A stretch of DNA of 64,000 bases from the NCBI RefSeq assembly GCF_947489365.1, contig NZ_CANLDB010000004.1, forward strand, positions 62,001 to 126,000. The letters are read 5' to 3'. This stretch comes from an uncultured Nocardioides sp. Lineage in GTDB: Bacteria; Actinomycetota; Actinomycetes; Propionibacteriales; Nocardioidaceae. The notes below the pieces were generated by a model. It made no database searches. It saw only the letters and a program-made list of their open reading frames with translations, and was not told the DNA's origin. Shown here piece after piece: positions 1-8,990 of this stretch. A program made the position numbers and the translations under genes. Position 1 is the stretch's first letter; each line of letters opens with the position of its first letter.

Positions 1-2884
1 TGACCACGCCCACGATGCGCCCGCCGGTGCGCAGGCCGTCGAGCACCCCCATCACGTCGTCGAGCGTGTCGGCGTCGAGGGACCCGAAGCCCTCGTCGAC
101 GAAGAGGGTGTCGATGTCGACGCCCACGGCGTCGGCGGACGCCTCCTGGCTGACGACGTCCGCCAGCCCGAGCGCGAGGGCGAGGGAGACCACGAACGTC
201 TCGCCGCCGGACAGCGTCGTCGGGGGCCGGGACGTCCCGGACCACTCGTCGCGGACCATGAGGTCGAGCCCGCCCCGGCGCCCACCCCGGGTGGGCAGGG
301 CGGCGTCGTGCTCGAGGACGAACCGGCCGTCGGTCATCGGGGCGAGCCGCACGTTGGCGGCGTCCACGACCTGGCCGAGGCGCCACGACAGCACGTACGC
401 CGCGAGCGAGAGCCGCAGGCGGTTGTCGGCGGACCGTCCGGTGACGAGGTCGGCCATCGCGTCGGCGCGGGTCGCGTCCTCGGCGGCGGGCGTCCAGCGC
501 CCCCAGGCCTTCTCGAGCGCACCGGCGAGCTCGGTGACCCGTTCCTGGCGCCGCCGGGCGACGACCGCCCGTCCGGCCGCGTCGGCCGCGGCGGACTCCG
601 CCTCGTCGAGGGCGACGCGGGCCCGGGGGAGGTCCGGTGGGTCGAGCCGGGCGGCCGACCGCGTCGCCGGGTCGGCGAGGACCGCCGCCAGCGCACGCTG
701 CTCCTCGCGGTGGGCCTGCGCCAGAGCCTCCAGCCGGACCCGCTCCGTCTCGTCGAGGACGGCGGCCCGGGCCGCGGCGAGGTCGTCGAAGTGGTGGGCG
801 ACGGCGGAGGCCTCCGCTGCGGCGCGGCTCTCGCGGGCGCGGGTGCGGGCGGCGTCGAGGTCGCGGGCCGCGCTGGATGCGCGCTCGAGGGCGGCCTCCT
901 CGGCGCGGGTCGCCGCCAGGGCGTCGTCGAGGGAGGTGACGGCCCCGCCGGCGTCGTCGAGCAGGGCCTCGAGGCGCCGGGCGGTCGCGTCGACCCTCGT
1001 GCGGGCGGAGCCCTCGTCGGAGTCGGCGGCGGCCACCCGGGCCGCCAGTGCGGAGCGGTGGTCACGCGCGGTGGCGAGGCCGTCCTCGGCGTCGGCGAGC
1101 AGGGAGGCGGTCTCGCGAGCGGCGACGTCCGCGGTGCTCGCGAGGGCCACGGCGCCCCGGAGGCGGTCGAGCTCCGTGCGCCACCAGGGCTCGTCGTGGT
1201 CGGCGGCCGCCGTCCGGGAGGTCGCCAGGCGCACCTGCAGCCCGTGGACCTGGTCGGTGTGCACCGCGAGGGCGCCCTCGGCGTCGTCCAGCGCCACCCG
1301 GGCCCGCTTCTCCGCCGCCTGGTCGACCGCGCCGGCGCTGCGGGCGGCCGGCGCCGGGTGCTCGCACGACCCGCAGACGGGGCAGTGGCCGCCGACGGCG
1401 AGCCCGCCCGCGAGCTCGGCCGCGATCCCCTCCAGCCGGGCCTCGCGGACGGCCAGCCAGGTCTCGTGGCGCGCCTGCTTCTCCTCGCGGGCGTCGACCT
1501 CCCGCACGCGCGCCTCGGCGACCTGCTGCTCCAGCTCCGCCGCGGCCAGCGCCGCACGCCGACCCGTGACGGCCCGGCCCTCGGCCTCGCGCAGGCCGGA
1601 CAGCCCGGCGGCCTGCGCCGTCAGCCGGGCGTGCTCCGCGCCCAGCGTCGCGACGCGACCGGGCAGGGCGGTCAGTGCCTCGTCGGCGCGCGCCAGCGCG
1701 GTCCGGGCGGTCACCAGCTCACGACCCAGGCGCGTCGCCGCCTCCCGGGCATCCTGGAGCTCCGCCTCGACGGGGCGGGCGTCCTGCAGCCGCCCGAGGC
1801 GTCGCCGGACGTGCTGCAGCGCCGGCTCCACGTCGTCGGGACCACCGACCCCGGCGGAGGCGGCAGCGGCGTCCCAGCGGTGCTCCGCGGCGGAGACTGC
1901 GGCCTCGGCCGCCGCGACCTGCTGGTCGAGCAGGGCGATCGGGGCGGCCCGTCGTGCCGCGTCGAGCCGGTCGGCGTCACGGGCGAGGGCGGGCTCGGCG
2001 TCGGCCAGCGCCGCCCGGCGCCGCTCGGCCGACGCCCACGCCTCCTGGGCGCGGGCGGTGGCCCGGTCACGCTCGAGGGCGTCACGGGCGGACGCCGCCG
2101 CGGCCCGGGCGGTCGTGCCGTCGGCCTCCGCGGCGGTGGCGGCGTCGGTCACCTCGCGGCGCAGGCCGCCGAGCCACGTGGTGTCCGGGGTCGCCCGCCC
2201 GCCGTCCGGGACGGAGGTGCCGGTGGCCTCACAGAGCCGGCTGAGGACGTCGGCGGTCTCGCGACGCGCCGCCTCCTCGAGCCGGCGGGTGGCGCGGCGG
2301 TGCTCGACCAGCCAGGTGGCGACGCGGTCGTAGCGGTCGGTGCGGAAGAGCTGGGCCAGGACCTGCTGCCGCTCGTCGGAGCGGGCCTGCAGGAACGTCG
2401 AGAACTCGCCCTGGGGCAGCATCGCGACCTGGCAGAACTGGCTGCAGGTCATCCCCAGGAGCCGCCCGACGAGGTCACCCGCCTCGTCGAGACGGTTGGT
2501 CTCGTGGCGCCAGGCGCCGTCGACGAGCTGCTGGACCGAGACGGTCGCCTGCTGGGTGGTGGTGCCGTCACCCCGCTTCTTCGGCCGCTCCCACGCGGGC
2601 GACCGGGTGAAGCGGTAGCGGCGCTCGCCCAGGCTCACCTCGAGGACGACCTCGGTGGCGACGTCGGCGGCGGCCCGGTCAGACCGGGGCGCCTTCGCCT
2701 CGTTGCGGCGGCCGGGCACGGCGCCGTACAGGGCGAAGCAGATCGCGTCGAGGACGCTGCTCTTGCCCGCGCCGGTGGGGCCGCTCAGCAGGAACAGGCC
2801 GTCGGCGGCGAGGGCGTCGCCGTCGACGCGGACGGTGTCCGTGAAGGGGCCGAAGGCGGTGATCCGCAGGTCGTGGACCCTCAT
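1..2884 (-). CDS. sbcC: SbcC, ATPase subunit of the SbcCD DNA repair nuclease (3' end outside window)
   Basis: SMC/Rad50-like ATPase that pairs with SbcD to open and trim DNA ends and hairpins in the cytoplasm. 961 codons are visible in one frame. Walker A (LLSGPTGAGKSSVLDAI) lies near residue 40, a long Ala/Arg/Glu-rich coiled coil follows, and the zinc hook CPVC is at about residues 501-504 in the middle of the coil. The C-terminal lobe shows LFVDEGFGSLD (signature helix side, Walker B/D-loop) close to the window edge, so probably only the last few dozen residues are missing. The ATG at 2884 overlaps the sbcD stop codon (ATGA), so the two subunits are translationally coupled. A long open frame also exists on the opposite strand here but is a GC artefact. 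Confidence 0.96.
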   Translation of the reverse strand, partial: MRVHDLRITAFGPFTDTVRVDGDALAADGLFLLSGPTGAGKSSVLDAICFALYGAVPGRRNEAKAPRSDRAAADVATEVVLEVSLGERRYRFTRSPAWERPKKRGDGTTTQQATVSVQQLVDGAWRHETNRLDEAGDLVGRLLGMTCSQFCQVAMLPQGEFSTFLQARSDERQQVLAQLFRTDRYDRVATWLVEHRRATRRLEEAARRETADVLSRLCEATGTSVPDGGRATPDTTWLGGLRREVTDAATAAEADGTTARAAAASARDALERDRATARAQEAWASAERRRAALADAEPALARDADRLDAARRAAPIALLDQQVAAAEAAVSAAEHRWDAAAASAGVGGPDDVEPALQHVRRRLGRLQDARPVEAELQDAREAATRLGRELVTARTALARADEALTALPGRVATLGAEHARLTAQAAGLSGLREAEGRAVTGRRAALAAAELEQQVAEARVREVDAREEKQARHETWLAVREARLEGIAAELAGGLAVGGHCPVCGSCEHPAPAARSAGAVDQAAEKRARVALDDAEGALAVHTDQVHGLQVRLATSRTAAADHDEPWWRTELDRLRGAVALASTADVAARETASLLADAEDGLATARDHRSALAARVAAADSDEGSARTRVDATARRLEALLDDAGGAVTSLDDALAATRAEEAALERASSAARDLDAARTRARESRAAAEASAVAHHFDDLAAARAAVLDETERVRLEALAQAHREEQRALAAVLADPATRSAARLDPPDLPRARVALDEAESAAADAAGRAVVARRRQERVTELAGALEKAWGRWTPAAEDATRADAMADLVTGRSADNRLRLSLAAYVLSWRLGQVVDAANVRLAPMTDGRFVLEHDAALPTRGGRRGGLDLMVRDEWSGTSRPPTTLSGGETFVVSLALALGLADVVSQEASADAVGVDIDTLFVDEGFGSLDADTLDDVMGVLDGLRTGGRIVGVV

Positions 2885-4056
2885 GCGGTGCGCTCCGCGA
2901 CGGGGCCCCGGGTCGGGTCCTGGGTCGGGTCCTCGGCGCAGGCGTCGCAGGCCGAGGCCAGCAGCGACGCCTCGGCCTCGTCGGCGGCCAGGCCGCGGAC
3001 GTCGGCGACGAAGTCGAGGGCCACGTCGTGCGCCGAGCGGCCGGGCAGCGGCGCACGGGGGCGGAGCCCGGCGGCCGCGGGGGCGTCGAAGGTGAGGACG
3101 AGAGCGTGCGGGAAGCGTCGGCGCAGGCGCTCCATGGCCTGCGGGGGCCGGCGTCCGGCGTCCGTGAGCGTCGCCTCGACCCAGGACCCCTCGTGGACCG
3201 CGAGGTCGGGGTCGTCCAGCAGGTCGTCGAGGTCGCCGCGCAGCCGGGCGAGCGGCCTCGGCACGGGCGCGGGCACGAACGTCGACGACGTGGCGCCGTC
3301 GGCGGCGAGGTCGACCAGCCAGGAGCCCTTGGTCTGGGTGGCCTCCGAGAAGGAGTAGGCCAGCGGCGACCCGGAGTAGCGGACGTTCTCGGCCAGGGTG
3401 TGCGGCCCGTGGAGGTGGCCCAGGGCGACGTAGTCGACGCCGTCGAACACCGACGTCGGCACGATGGAGATGCCGCCGACCGCGATGTCGCGCTCGGACT
3501 CCGAGGCCCGGCCCCCGGCGACGAAGGCGTGGGCGAGGACGACGGACCGGGCCCCCGGGCGCGCGTCGAGGTCGGTGCGGACGCGGGTCATGGCGGCGGT
3601 GAGCGCGGCCTCGTGGGAGCGGGTGGTCAGCCCCCACGGCTCGCGGACCGCGTCGGGGTCGAGGTACGGCAGGGCGTGGACGACCACCGGGCCGTGGACG
3701 TCGTCGAGCACGACGGGCCGGCCGACGTCCTCCGGACGGGTCCGCAGGTGGAGCCCGGCCGCGTCCATCACCCGCGAGCCGAACCCGAGCCGGCGCGCGG
3801 AGTCGTGGTTGCCCGAGCTGATGACCACCGCAGCCCTCGACGCGGCCAGCCGCGCGAACGTGTCGTCGGCCAGCGCGACGGCGTCCACGGGCGGCAGCGC
3901 GCGGTCGTAGACGTCGCCCGCCACGACGACCAGGTCGACGCCCTCGGTCTCGACCACCTCGAGCAGGTGGTCGACGTACGCCGCCTGGTGGCCCAGCAGG
4001 TCCTCGCGGTGCAGCGAGCGGCCCAGGTGCCAGTCGGAGGTGTGGAGGATGCGCAC
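2881..4056 (-). CDS. sbcD: SbcD, exonuclease subunit of SbcCD
   Basis: Mre11-type metallophosphoesterase, 391 aa, the nuclease partner of the SbcC gene directly downstream. The N-terminus MRILHTSDWHLGR carries the first metal motif (DxH). GDVYD, GNHD and GHLHGP supply the remaining calcineurin-fold metal ligands. The length fits bacterial SbcD. The GTG start at 4056 is chosen because a TAGGTT hexamer sits 6 nt upstream (leaderless arrangement) and MRILHTSDWH is the family N-terminus. First gene of the sbcDC operon. Confidence 0.97.
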   Translation of the reverse strand: MRILHTSDWHLGRSLHREDLLGHQAAYVDHLLEVVETEGVDLVVVAGDVYDRALPPVDAVALADDTFARLAASRAAVVISSGNHDSARRLGFGSRVMDAAGLHLRTRPEDVGRPVVLDDVHGPVVVHALPYLDPDAVREPWGLTTRSHEAALTAAMTRVRTDLDARPGARSVVLAHAFVAGGRASESERDIAVGGISIVPTSVFDGVDYVALGHLHGPHTLAENVRYSGSPLAYSFSEATQTKGSWLVDLAADGATSSTFVPAPVPRPLARLRGDLDDLLDDPDLAVHEGSWVEATLTDAGRRPPQAMERLRRRFPHALVLTFDAPAAAGLRPRAPLPGRSAHDVALDFVADVRGLAADEAEASLLASACDACAEDPTQDPTRGPVAERTA

Positions 4057-4062
4057 ACCAGC

Positions 4063-4068
4063 AACCTA
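4063..4068 (-). promoter_or_regulatory. -10 element of leaderless sbcD
   Basis: TAGGTT on the minus strand ends 6 nt before the GTG start codon, with no Shine-Dalgarno sequence. This fits an actinobacterial TAnnnT -10 with transcription starting at the start codon. Confidence 0.6.
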
Positions 4069-4167
4069 GGAGGGCCCACCGACAGTGCCGGGAGGCCACG
4101 CCGCCGTGCCCGATCTCACGGCTCGTGTCCGGGGAGGTCGAGACCGCCGACCGGCGCGGGCCGGCAG

Positions 4168-4268
4168 GGTCTCGACGACGCGCGCTCGCTGCGCTCGCGT
4201 GCTGCTCGACCACCTGTGGTTCAGGTGGTCGAGCAGTGGGGAGCGCCAGCGACGAGCGCGTCGGGACC
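4168..4268. repeat. about 100-bp imperfect palindromic intergenic element
   Basis: The core is a perfect 15-bp inverted repeat (4202-4216 and 4222-4236, arm CTGCTCGACCACCTG) with a 5-nt loop. The outer flanks GGTCTCGAC... and ...GTCGGGACC continue the symmetry imperfectly. It lies between the sbcD 5' end and the fdhD 3' end. The arms resemble dispersed extragenic palindromes of high-GC actinobacteria. A short related sequence (GGTCGAGCGCGTCGAGACC) occurs near 17655-17673. Confidence 0.7.
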
Positions 4269-4286
4269 AGCGGTGGGGACGGCCGC

Positions 4287-5123
4287 TCAGGTGTAGCGGA
4301 CGACGCGCTTCGGGGACGTGAAGCCCCAGAGCACCAGGCCGGACTCGGTCGCCAGGCGGACCGACAGGCTGGTGGGTGCGCCGACCGAGACCAGGGAGCC
4401 GATGCCCGCGGCGACGGCCTTCTGGACGAGCTCGAACCCGGCCCGGCCCGACACGACCAGGCAGGCCTCGGCGACGTCCTCGCCGGCCAGCATCCGCGCG
4501 CCGGTGACCTTGTCGACGGCGTTGTGGCGGCCGACGTCCTCCCGGACGACGAGCAGGTCGCCGGCGGCGGTGAACAGCCCGGCGGCGTGGACCCCGCCGG
4601 TGCGGCTGAAGACGGGCTGGTGCTCGCGGAGCACGTCCGGCAGCCGGCGGACGACGTCCGGCGTGGGCAGCTCCCCGCCCCAGCGCCGGCCGTGGACGGC
4701 GGACAGCACCTCGCCGACGCTGTCCTTACCGCAGACCCCGCATGCCGACGACCCGGACGACGAGCCGCCGTGCCGGTGGCCGGGGTCGCGGCGCGGGGGA
4801 GCGTCGAGGGTGACGGTGACGACGTTGAACTCCTCCTCGGCGGAGAGGTCCTCGTCGGTGCAGTAGGCGACCCGGGACAGGTCGCCGGGGGCGATGACCT
4901 GCTCGTGGCGCAGGTAGCCGGCGGAGAGCTCGAAGTCGTGGCCCGGGGTCCGCATCGTCACCCAGACCCGGCGGGCGGGCTCGCCCGGCCACGTCAACCG
5001 GATCTCGAGGGGCTCCTCGGTGGCGACCCGGTCCTCGCGTCGGCGCTCGGCGTCGGGGGTCACCTCGGTGACCTTCACCCGGACGGTCGGCCCGGGACGA
5101 CGGCTGCGGCGGTCCTCGGTCAC
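4287..5123 (-). CDS. fdhD: FdhD, formate dehydrogenase accessory sulfurtransferase
   Basis: FdhD moves sulfur from a cysteine desulfurase onto the molybdenum cofactor of formate dehydrogenase. The 278-aa protein shows the FdhD core: EEPLEIRL near residue 37, the mobile loop SACGVCGKDS with the essential CxxC (Cys128 and Cys131), and FSRTGGVHAAGLF followed by VREDVGRHNAVDKVTG. The GTG at 5123 lies 1 nt after the pepN stop, so it is probably the second gene of a pepN-fdhD transcript. The Arg-rich first 30 residues are variable in the family, so the start could be slightly internal. No formate dehydrogenase gene is in the window. Confidence 0.95.
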   Translation of the reverse strand: MTEDRRSRRPGPTVRVKVTEVTPDAERRREDRVATEEPLEIRLTWPGEPARRVWVTMRTPGHDFELSAGYLRHEQVIAPGDLSRVAYCTDEDLSAEEEFNVVTVTLDAPPRRDPGHRHGGSSSGSSACGVCGKDSVGEVLSAVHGRRWGGELPTPDVVRRLPDVLREHQPVFSRTGGVHAAGLFTAAGDLLVVREDVGRHNAVDKVTGARMLAGEDVAEACLVVSGRAGFELVQKAVAAGIGSLVSVGAPTSLSVRLATESGLVLWGFTSPKRVVRYT

Positions 5124-5124
5124 G

Positions 5125-7608
5125 TCAGGCCCCCGGTCCGAAGGTGCGCTGCACCGCGATGCGGCGGGCGAGGTCGTCGGAGCAGTCCAGCAGCGCGCGC
5201 CGCAGCCCCGAGGCCAGGTCGTCGCGCGCGGCGAGCGTCCTGGCGCCCTCGAGGGTGACCTCCGAGAGCCACGTGCGGGGGAAGAACGCGCGGGCCGCGT
5301 CGGCCAGGGTCCAGCCGGTACGACGCTCGGCCGTCGCGGGCAGGTCGGCGAGGTAGCGGTCGGCGTACGGGGCCAGCAGCTCGCCCTGGTCGGAGTGCCA
5401 GAAGGCGTTGCCGGCGGCCTCGACCTCGTAGTTCGTGGCCTCCAGCTCGCCGGTAAAGACCTGCCAGGCCCACGCCTTGGCCTCCGCGGTCGGCATCGAC
5501 GCCCGCGCCGCCGTGCGCGAGGTGACGGCGTGGGAGTTGCGCTCGCGCTCCACCTCCGCGTCGAGCTCGGCGAGGTCCGTGGCCCCGAGCATGGCGAGGC
5601 GGCGCAGGACGCGCCACCGCAGGTCGAGGTCGAGACCGCACCCGGGGGCGGGCTCGGCGCCGGCCAGCCAGGAGCGGAGGAGGTCGACGTCGCCGGCCGC
5701 GGCCACCGCGGCCTGCACGGCCGAGAGCTGAAGGGTCGAGCCGGCCTCGGCGGACGTCGCCCGGGCCAGGGCCGCCTCGTGGACCCGCTGCGCGGCGGCC
5801 TCCGGGTCCGCGGTGTGGGCGACGACGCCGGACAGCACCCAAGGCAGCACCCGGGCGACGGCGTCCTCGTCGGTCTCGGTGGGGGTGGTGGCGTCGACCA
5901 GGTCGAGGACGAGCGCCGGGTCGACCGCCGCCTCGCCGAAGCCGTTGCGGACCTGGCCCCACACCGCGGCGCGCAGGGTGCGGTCGGCGGAGCCCAGCAG
6001 TGGCGGCAGGGCGGCCAGGGTCACCGGGTCGGGGACGACGAGCGCCCACGTGTCCTCCGCGGCGTCCAGGACGACGGGGGCCTCGTCGGGCACCTCGAGA
6101 GGAGCCTCGTCGCCCGTGACGACGAGGGGGACCCGGCGCCAGTCCGGGCCGAGGGCCACCTCGACGGCGTGCTCGCGCCGGGCGCCACCCGGGGCGTACG
6201 GAGTGCAGCGGACGACGCCCGCCGCGCGGTCGAGGGTGAGCGTGTCCGGCCCGGCCGTGCGCAGCCAGCCCGCGACGAAGTCGGACAGGTCGCCGGCCCC
6301 GGCCCGCTCCCAGGAGCCGACGAGGTCGGCCAGGGTCGCGTTGCCGAACGCGTGCGCGCGCATGTGGTCGGAGACGCCCCGCCAAAACACCTCGTCGTCG
6401 CGGCGCGCGAGCTGGCGCAGGACGGCGGCGCCCTTGGCGTAGGAGATCCCGTCGAAGTCGCCCAGCGCCGTCGCGGCGTCGGGCGCGGCGGTGCCGGGCT
6501 CCCCGGCGACCGGGTGCGTGGTCGGACGGCGGTCGGCCCCCAGGCCCCAGGGGCGGCGGACGTAGGACTCGTTGGTCCAGGCGTCGTCGTACACCGTCGC
6601 GTCGGCGGTCACCCGGGTGCCGGCGTACTCCGCGAACGACTCGTTGAGCCACAGGTCGTCCCACCACACCGGGGTGACGAGGTTCCCGAACCACTGGTGG
6701 GCCATCTCGTGGGCGATGGTCGAGGCGCGGCCGATGCGCTGGTCGCGGTTGACCTTGGAGCTGAAGACCATCGGGTCGCGGAACAGCACGCACCCGGCGT
6801 TCTCCATGGCCCCGGCGTTGAACTCGGGCACGAACGCCTGGTGGTACTGCCCGAACGGGTAACGGATGCCGAACAGCCGGTGGAGCTCGTCGAAGCTCTG
6901 CCGGGTCAGCGTGAGCAGCTCGTCGGCCTCGCGGTCGAGGTCGACGGCGAGGCTGCGGCGGGCGGACAGGCCGAGGGCGATCCCGTCGTGGGAGTCCTCG
7001 ACGACGTGCCAGCCGCCGGCGACCAGGGTCACGAGGTACGTCGGCAGCGGCTGGGTCCCCTCGAGGCGCCAGCGGTCGGCGTCGCCCTCGGTGCCCTCGC
7101 GGACGGCGACGCCGTTGCCCCGGACCGTCCAGGCGGCGGGAGCGGTGACGGTGACGTCCCAGGTCGCCTTGAGGTCGGGCTGGTCGAAGCAGGCGAACGC
7201 CGACGGCGCGGCGTCCATGAAGCACATCAGGTAGAGGTACGGCGCCCCGTCGGCCGGGTCGACCGCCCGGTGCATCCCCTCGCCGTCGGTGCGGTAGGCC
7301 ATCGTCGCCTCGACGACCAGCTCGTGCTCCCCGGCGTCGAGCCGCAGGGGCAGGCGCCCGTCGCGCACGGAGGCGGGGTCGAGGGCCGCGCCGTCCAGCC
7401 GCACCGCCGTCACGGCGCGCGCGTGGACGTCGAGGAAGGTCTCGCCGGCCCCCGACGAGAACCGGACGGTCGAGGTCGAGCCGAATGTCTCGTCGCCCCG
7501 GGTCAGGTCCAGGTCGACGACGTAGGCGTGGGTGCGCAGCAGGGCGGCACGCTGCTCGGCCTCGTCACGGCGCAGGCTGCGCGACGGGGCGGGGGTGGGG
7601 CTGGTCAC
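5125..7608 (-). CDS. pepN: PepN, membrane alanyl aminopeptidase (M1 family)
   Basis: Zinc aminopeptidase that removes N-terminal residues from peptides in the cytoplasm. 827 aa from the GTG at 7608. The exopeptidase motif GAMEN is at about 266-270, the zinc motif HEMAH at about 300-304, and the third ligand Glu is in WLNESFAEY at about 323. The C-terminal ERAP1-like helical half is complete. An in-frame ATG at 7737 is rejected because the extra 43 residues have no family match and because TACGCT lies exactly 6 nt before the 7608 GTG. fdhD follows 1 nt downstream. Confidence 0.96.
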   Translation of the reverse strand: MTSPTPAPSRSLRRDEAEQRAALLRTHAYVVDLDLTRGDETFGSTSTVRFSSGAGETFLDVHARAVTAVRLDGAALDPASVRDGRLPLRLDAGEHELVVEATMAYRTDGEGMHRAVDPADGAPYLYLMCFMDAAPSAFACFDQPDLKATWDVTVTAPAAWTVRGNGVAVREGTEGDADRWRLEGTQPLPTYLVTLVAGGWHVVEDSHDGIALGLSARRSLAVDLDREADELLTLTRQSFDELHRLFGIRYPFGQYHQAFVPEFNAGAMENAGCVLFRDPMVFSSKVNRDQRIGRASTIAHEMAHQWFGNLVTPVWWDDLWLNESFAEYAGTRVTADATVYDDAWTNESYVRRPWGLGADRRPTTHPVAGEPGTAAPDAATALGDFDGISYAKGAAVLRQLARRDDEVFWRGVSDHMRAHAFGNATLADLVGSWERAGAGDLSDFVAGWLRTAGPDTLTLDRAAGVVRCTPYAPGGARREHAVEVALGPDWRRVPLVVTGDEAPLEVPDEAPVVLDAAEDTWALVVPDPVTLAALPPLLGSADRTLRAAVWGQVRNGFGEAAVDPALVLDLVDATTPTETDEDAVARVLPWVLSGVVAHTADPEAAAQRVHEAALARATSAEAGSTLQLSAVQAAVAAAGDVDLLRSWLAGAEPAPGCGLDLDLRWRVLRRLAMLGATDLAELDAEVERERNSHAVTSRTAARASMPTAEAKAWAWQVFTGELEATNYEVEAAGNAFWHSDQGELLAPYADRYLADLPATAERRTGWTLADAARAFFPRTWLSEVTLEGARTLAARDDLASGLRRALLDCSDDLARRIAVQRTFGPGA

Positions 7609-7614
7609 CCGGCC

Positions 7615-7620
7615 AGCGTA
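7615..7620 (-). promoter_or_regulatory. -10 element of leaderless pepN
   Basis: TACGCT on the minus strand ends 6 nt upstream of the GTG start. It decides the pepN start. Confidence 0.6.
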
Positions 7621-7651
7621 GGACGGGGTTCCGACAGCGACCCCGTGCGGT

Positions 7652-8290
7652 TCAGCGCGGCTCGTGGGTGCCGGTCTCGTCCGGGGTCCGCGGCCGGGTG
7701 AGCCGGAAGACCTCGGGCGGGTGGCCCCACTCGTCACGCCCGAGACGCGACAGCGGCTTCAGCGCCGCCATCGTCGGGTGGTCCCCGTCGAGCGCCGAGG
7801 TGTGCACCGAGACCAGCCGGACGTCGCCCAGCACCAGCACGGAGTTCCCCAGCTCGTGGGTGGAGTGCAGCGTGCACTCCAACGCCGCCGGGGAGTGCGC
7901 GAGGCGCGGCGGCGCGACCGTGGTGCTCGGCGCGAGCTCCAGACCGAGGTCGCCGGCCTCGTCGACGTCCGGGTCGTACGGCGCCGAGGTGTCGTTGACC
8001 GCCCCGAGCAGGTCGGCGGAGGCCACGTTGACGACGAACTCGCCGGTGGCGCGGACGTTGCGGAGCGTGTCCTTGGTACCCACCGAGGTGAAGCAGACGA
8101 TCGGCGGGTCGGCGCACGCGACGCTGTAGAAGGAGTGCGGCGCGAGGTTGCCGACGCCGTCCGGGCCGATCGTCGAGACCCACGCGATGGGGCGCGGGAC
8201 GACGATCGCGGTGAGCAGCTTGTAGGGGTTGACGCCCTCGTCGCCGACGCGGAACTCGCGCCGCGCCGGCTCGGTCCCGTGGTCAGTCAA
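7652..8290 (-). CDS. flavin reductase / FMN-binding split-barrel protein
   Basis: 212 aa. The sequence FRVGDEGVNPYKLL and VPRPIAWVSTIG, then FVVNVAS and ALECTLH, is the DIM6/NTAB flavin reductase pattern, in which a dimeric split barrel binds FMN and passes electrons from NAD(P)H to flavin or to a partner. No in-frame ATG or GTG precedes the conserved core. The TTG at 8290 (L-T-D-H-G) overlaps the 3' end of the upstream cyclophilin gene by 8 nt, so translation is likely coupled to it. Substrate unknown. Confidence 0.85.
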   Translation of the reverse strand: MTDHGTEPARREFRVGDEGVNPYKLLTAIVVPRPIAWVSTIGPDGVGNLAPHSFYSVACADPPIVCFTSVGTKDTLRNVRATGEFVVNVASADLLGAVNDTSAPYDPDVDEAGDLGLELAPSTTVAPPRLAHSPAALECTLHSTHELGNSVLVLGDVRLVSVHTSALDGDHPTMAALKPLSRLGRDEWGHPPEVFRLTRPRTPDETGTHEPR

Positions 8291-8948
8291 CGGTGACCGA
8301 CTCGATCGTGGCGTCCTCGGCGGCGGCCGGCGGGCCGTCGGGGGCGCCGCCCTGGGCGCCCTCCTCGGCGATCGCGTCGAGCACGGCGAGGCCGTCCTCG
8401 CTGATGGAGCCGAACACGGTGTAGTCCGGGGGCAGCGGGGACTCGTCGTAGACCATGAAGAACTGCGAGCCGTTGGTGTCGGGGCCGGCGTTGGCCATGG
8501 CGAGCGTCCCGCGCTCGTAGGTGTCGGACGGGTCCGTCTCGTCGGCGAAGCTGTAGCCTGGGCCGCCGGTCCCGCGCAGGGCCTCGTCCTCGGTCGGGTC
8601 GCCGCACTGCAGGACGAAGATGCCCTGCGTGGTGAGGCGGTGGCAGGCGGAGTCGTCGAAGTAGCCCTGCTCGGCGAGCGAGGTGAACGAGTTGACGGTG
8701 CAGGGCGCACCCTCGGCGTCGAGGGTGATCGGCACCTCGCCGCCGGCGAGGGTGATCGTCGCGGGGATCTCGCCGGACGCGTCGGCCTCCGTCGGGGGCG
8801 CGTCGACCTCCCGCGCGGCCTGGCCGGCGGCGGGGTAGTCGCACTCGACGGTCTCGCCGCCGCCGGCAGCGGGCTCCTCGTCGTCGCCGCAGGAGGAGAG
8901 GCCGAGGGACAGCAGGACCAGGCACGAGGCCACCGAGAGCGAACGCAT
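8283..8948 (-). CDS. cyclophilin-type peptidyl-prolyl isomerase lipoprotein
   Basis: 221 aa. The N-terminal signal ends in a lipobox (GLSSC, Cys at about 20), followed by a short acidic/Gly linker and a cyclophilin domain with the core YFDDSACHRLT, IFVLQCGDPT, GTLAMANAGPDTNGSQFF and YTVFG. It probably catalyses proline isomerisation of proteins folding outside the membrane. Cys residues in the domain replace some usual cyclophilin positions, as is common in secreted actinobacterial forms. The gene overlaps the downstream flavin reductase start. Confidence 0.93.
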   Translation of the reverse strand: MRSLSVASCLVLLSLGLSSCGDDEEPAAGGGETVECDYPAAGQAAREVDAPPTEADASGEIPATITLAGGEVPITLDAEGAPCTVNSFTSLAEQGYFDDSACHRLTTQGIFVLQCGDPTEDEALRGTGGPGYSFADETDPSDTYERGTLAMANAGPDTNGSQFFMVYDESPLPPDYTVFGSISEDGLAVLDAIAEEGAQGGAPDGPPAAAEDATIESVTVD

Positions 8949-8955
8949 GACCGCG

Positions 8956-8961
8956 AGCCTA
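8956..8961 (-). promoter_or_regulatory. -10 element of the cyclophilin lipoprotein gene
   Basis: TAGGCT on the minus strand, 7 nt before the ATG, no Shine-Dalgarno sequence. Confidence 0.55.
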
Positions 8962-8990
8962 GGAGGCGTCCCCCAGCCCCGATCGGGGGC

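Noticed and set aside
15..3358. Long plus-strand open frames over the sbcCD genes
   Set aside because: They are Arg/Ser/Ala-rich antisense frames from GC-biased codon positions; the opposite strand has clear SbcC and SbcD motifs.
7609..7737. Upstream ATG for pepN
   Set aside because: 43 extra residues have no family match, and a TACGCT hexamer lies at leaderless distance before the internal GTG.
7652..8710. Extended 352-aa form of the flavin reductase
   Set aside because: The N-terminal 140 residues would be an out-of-frame reading of the cyclophilin gene; the true start is the TTG at 8290.
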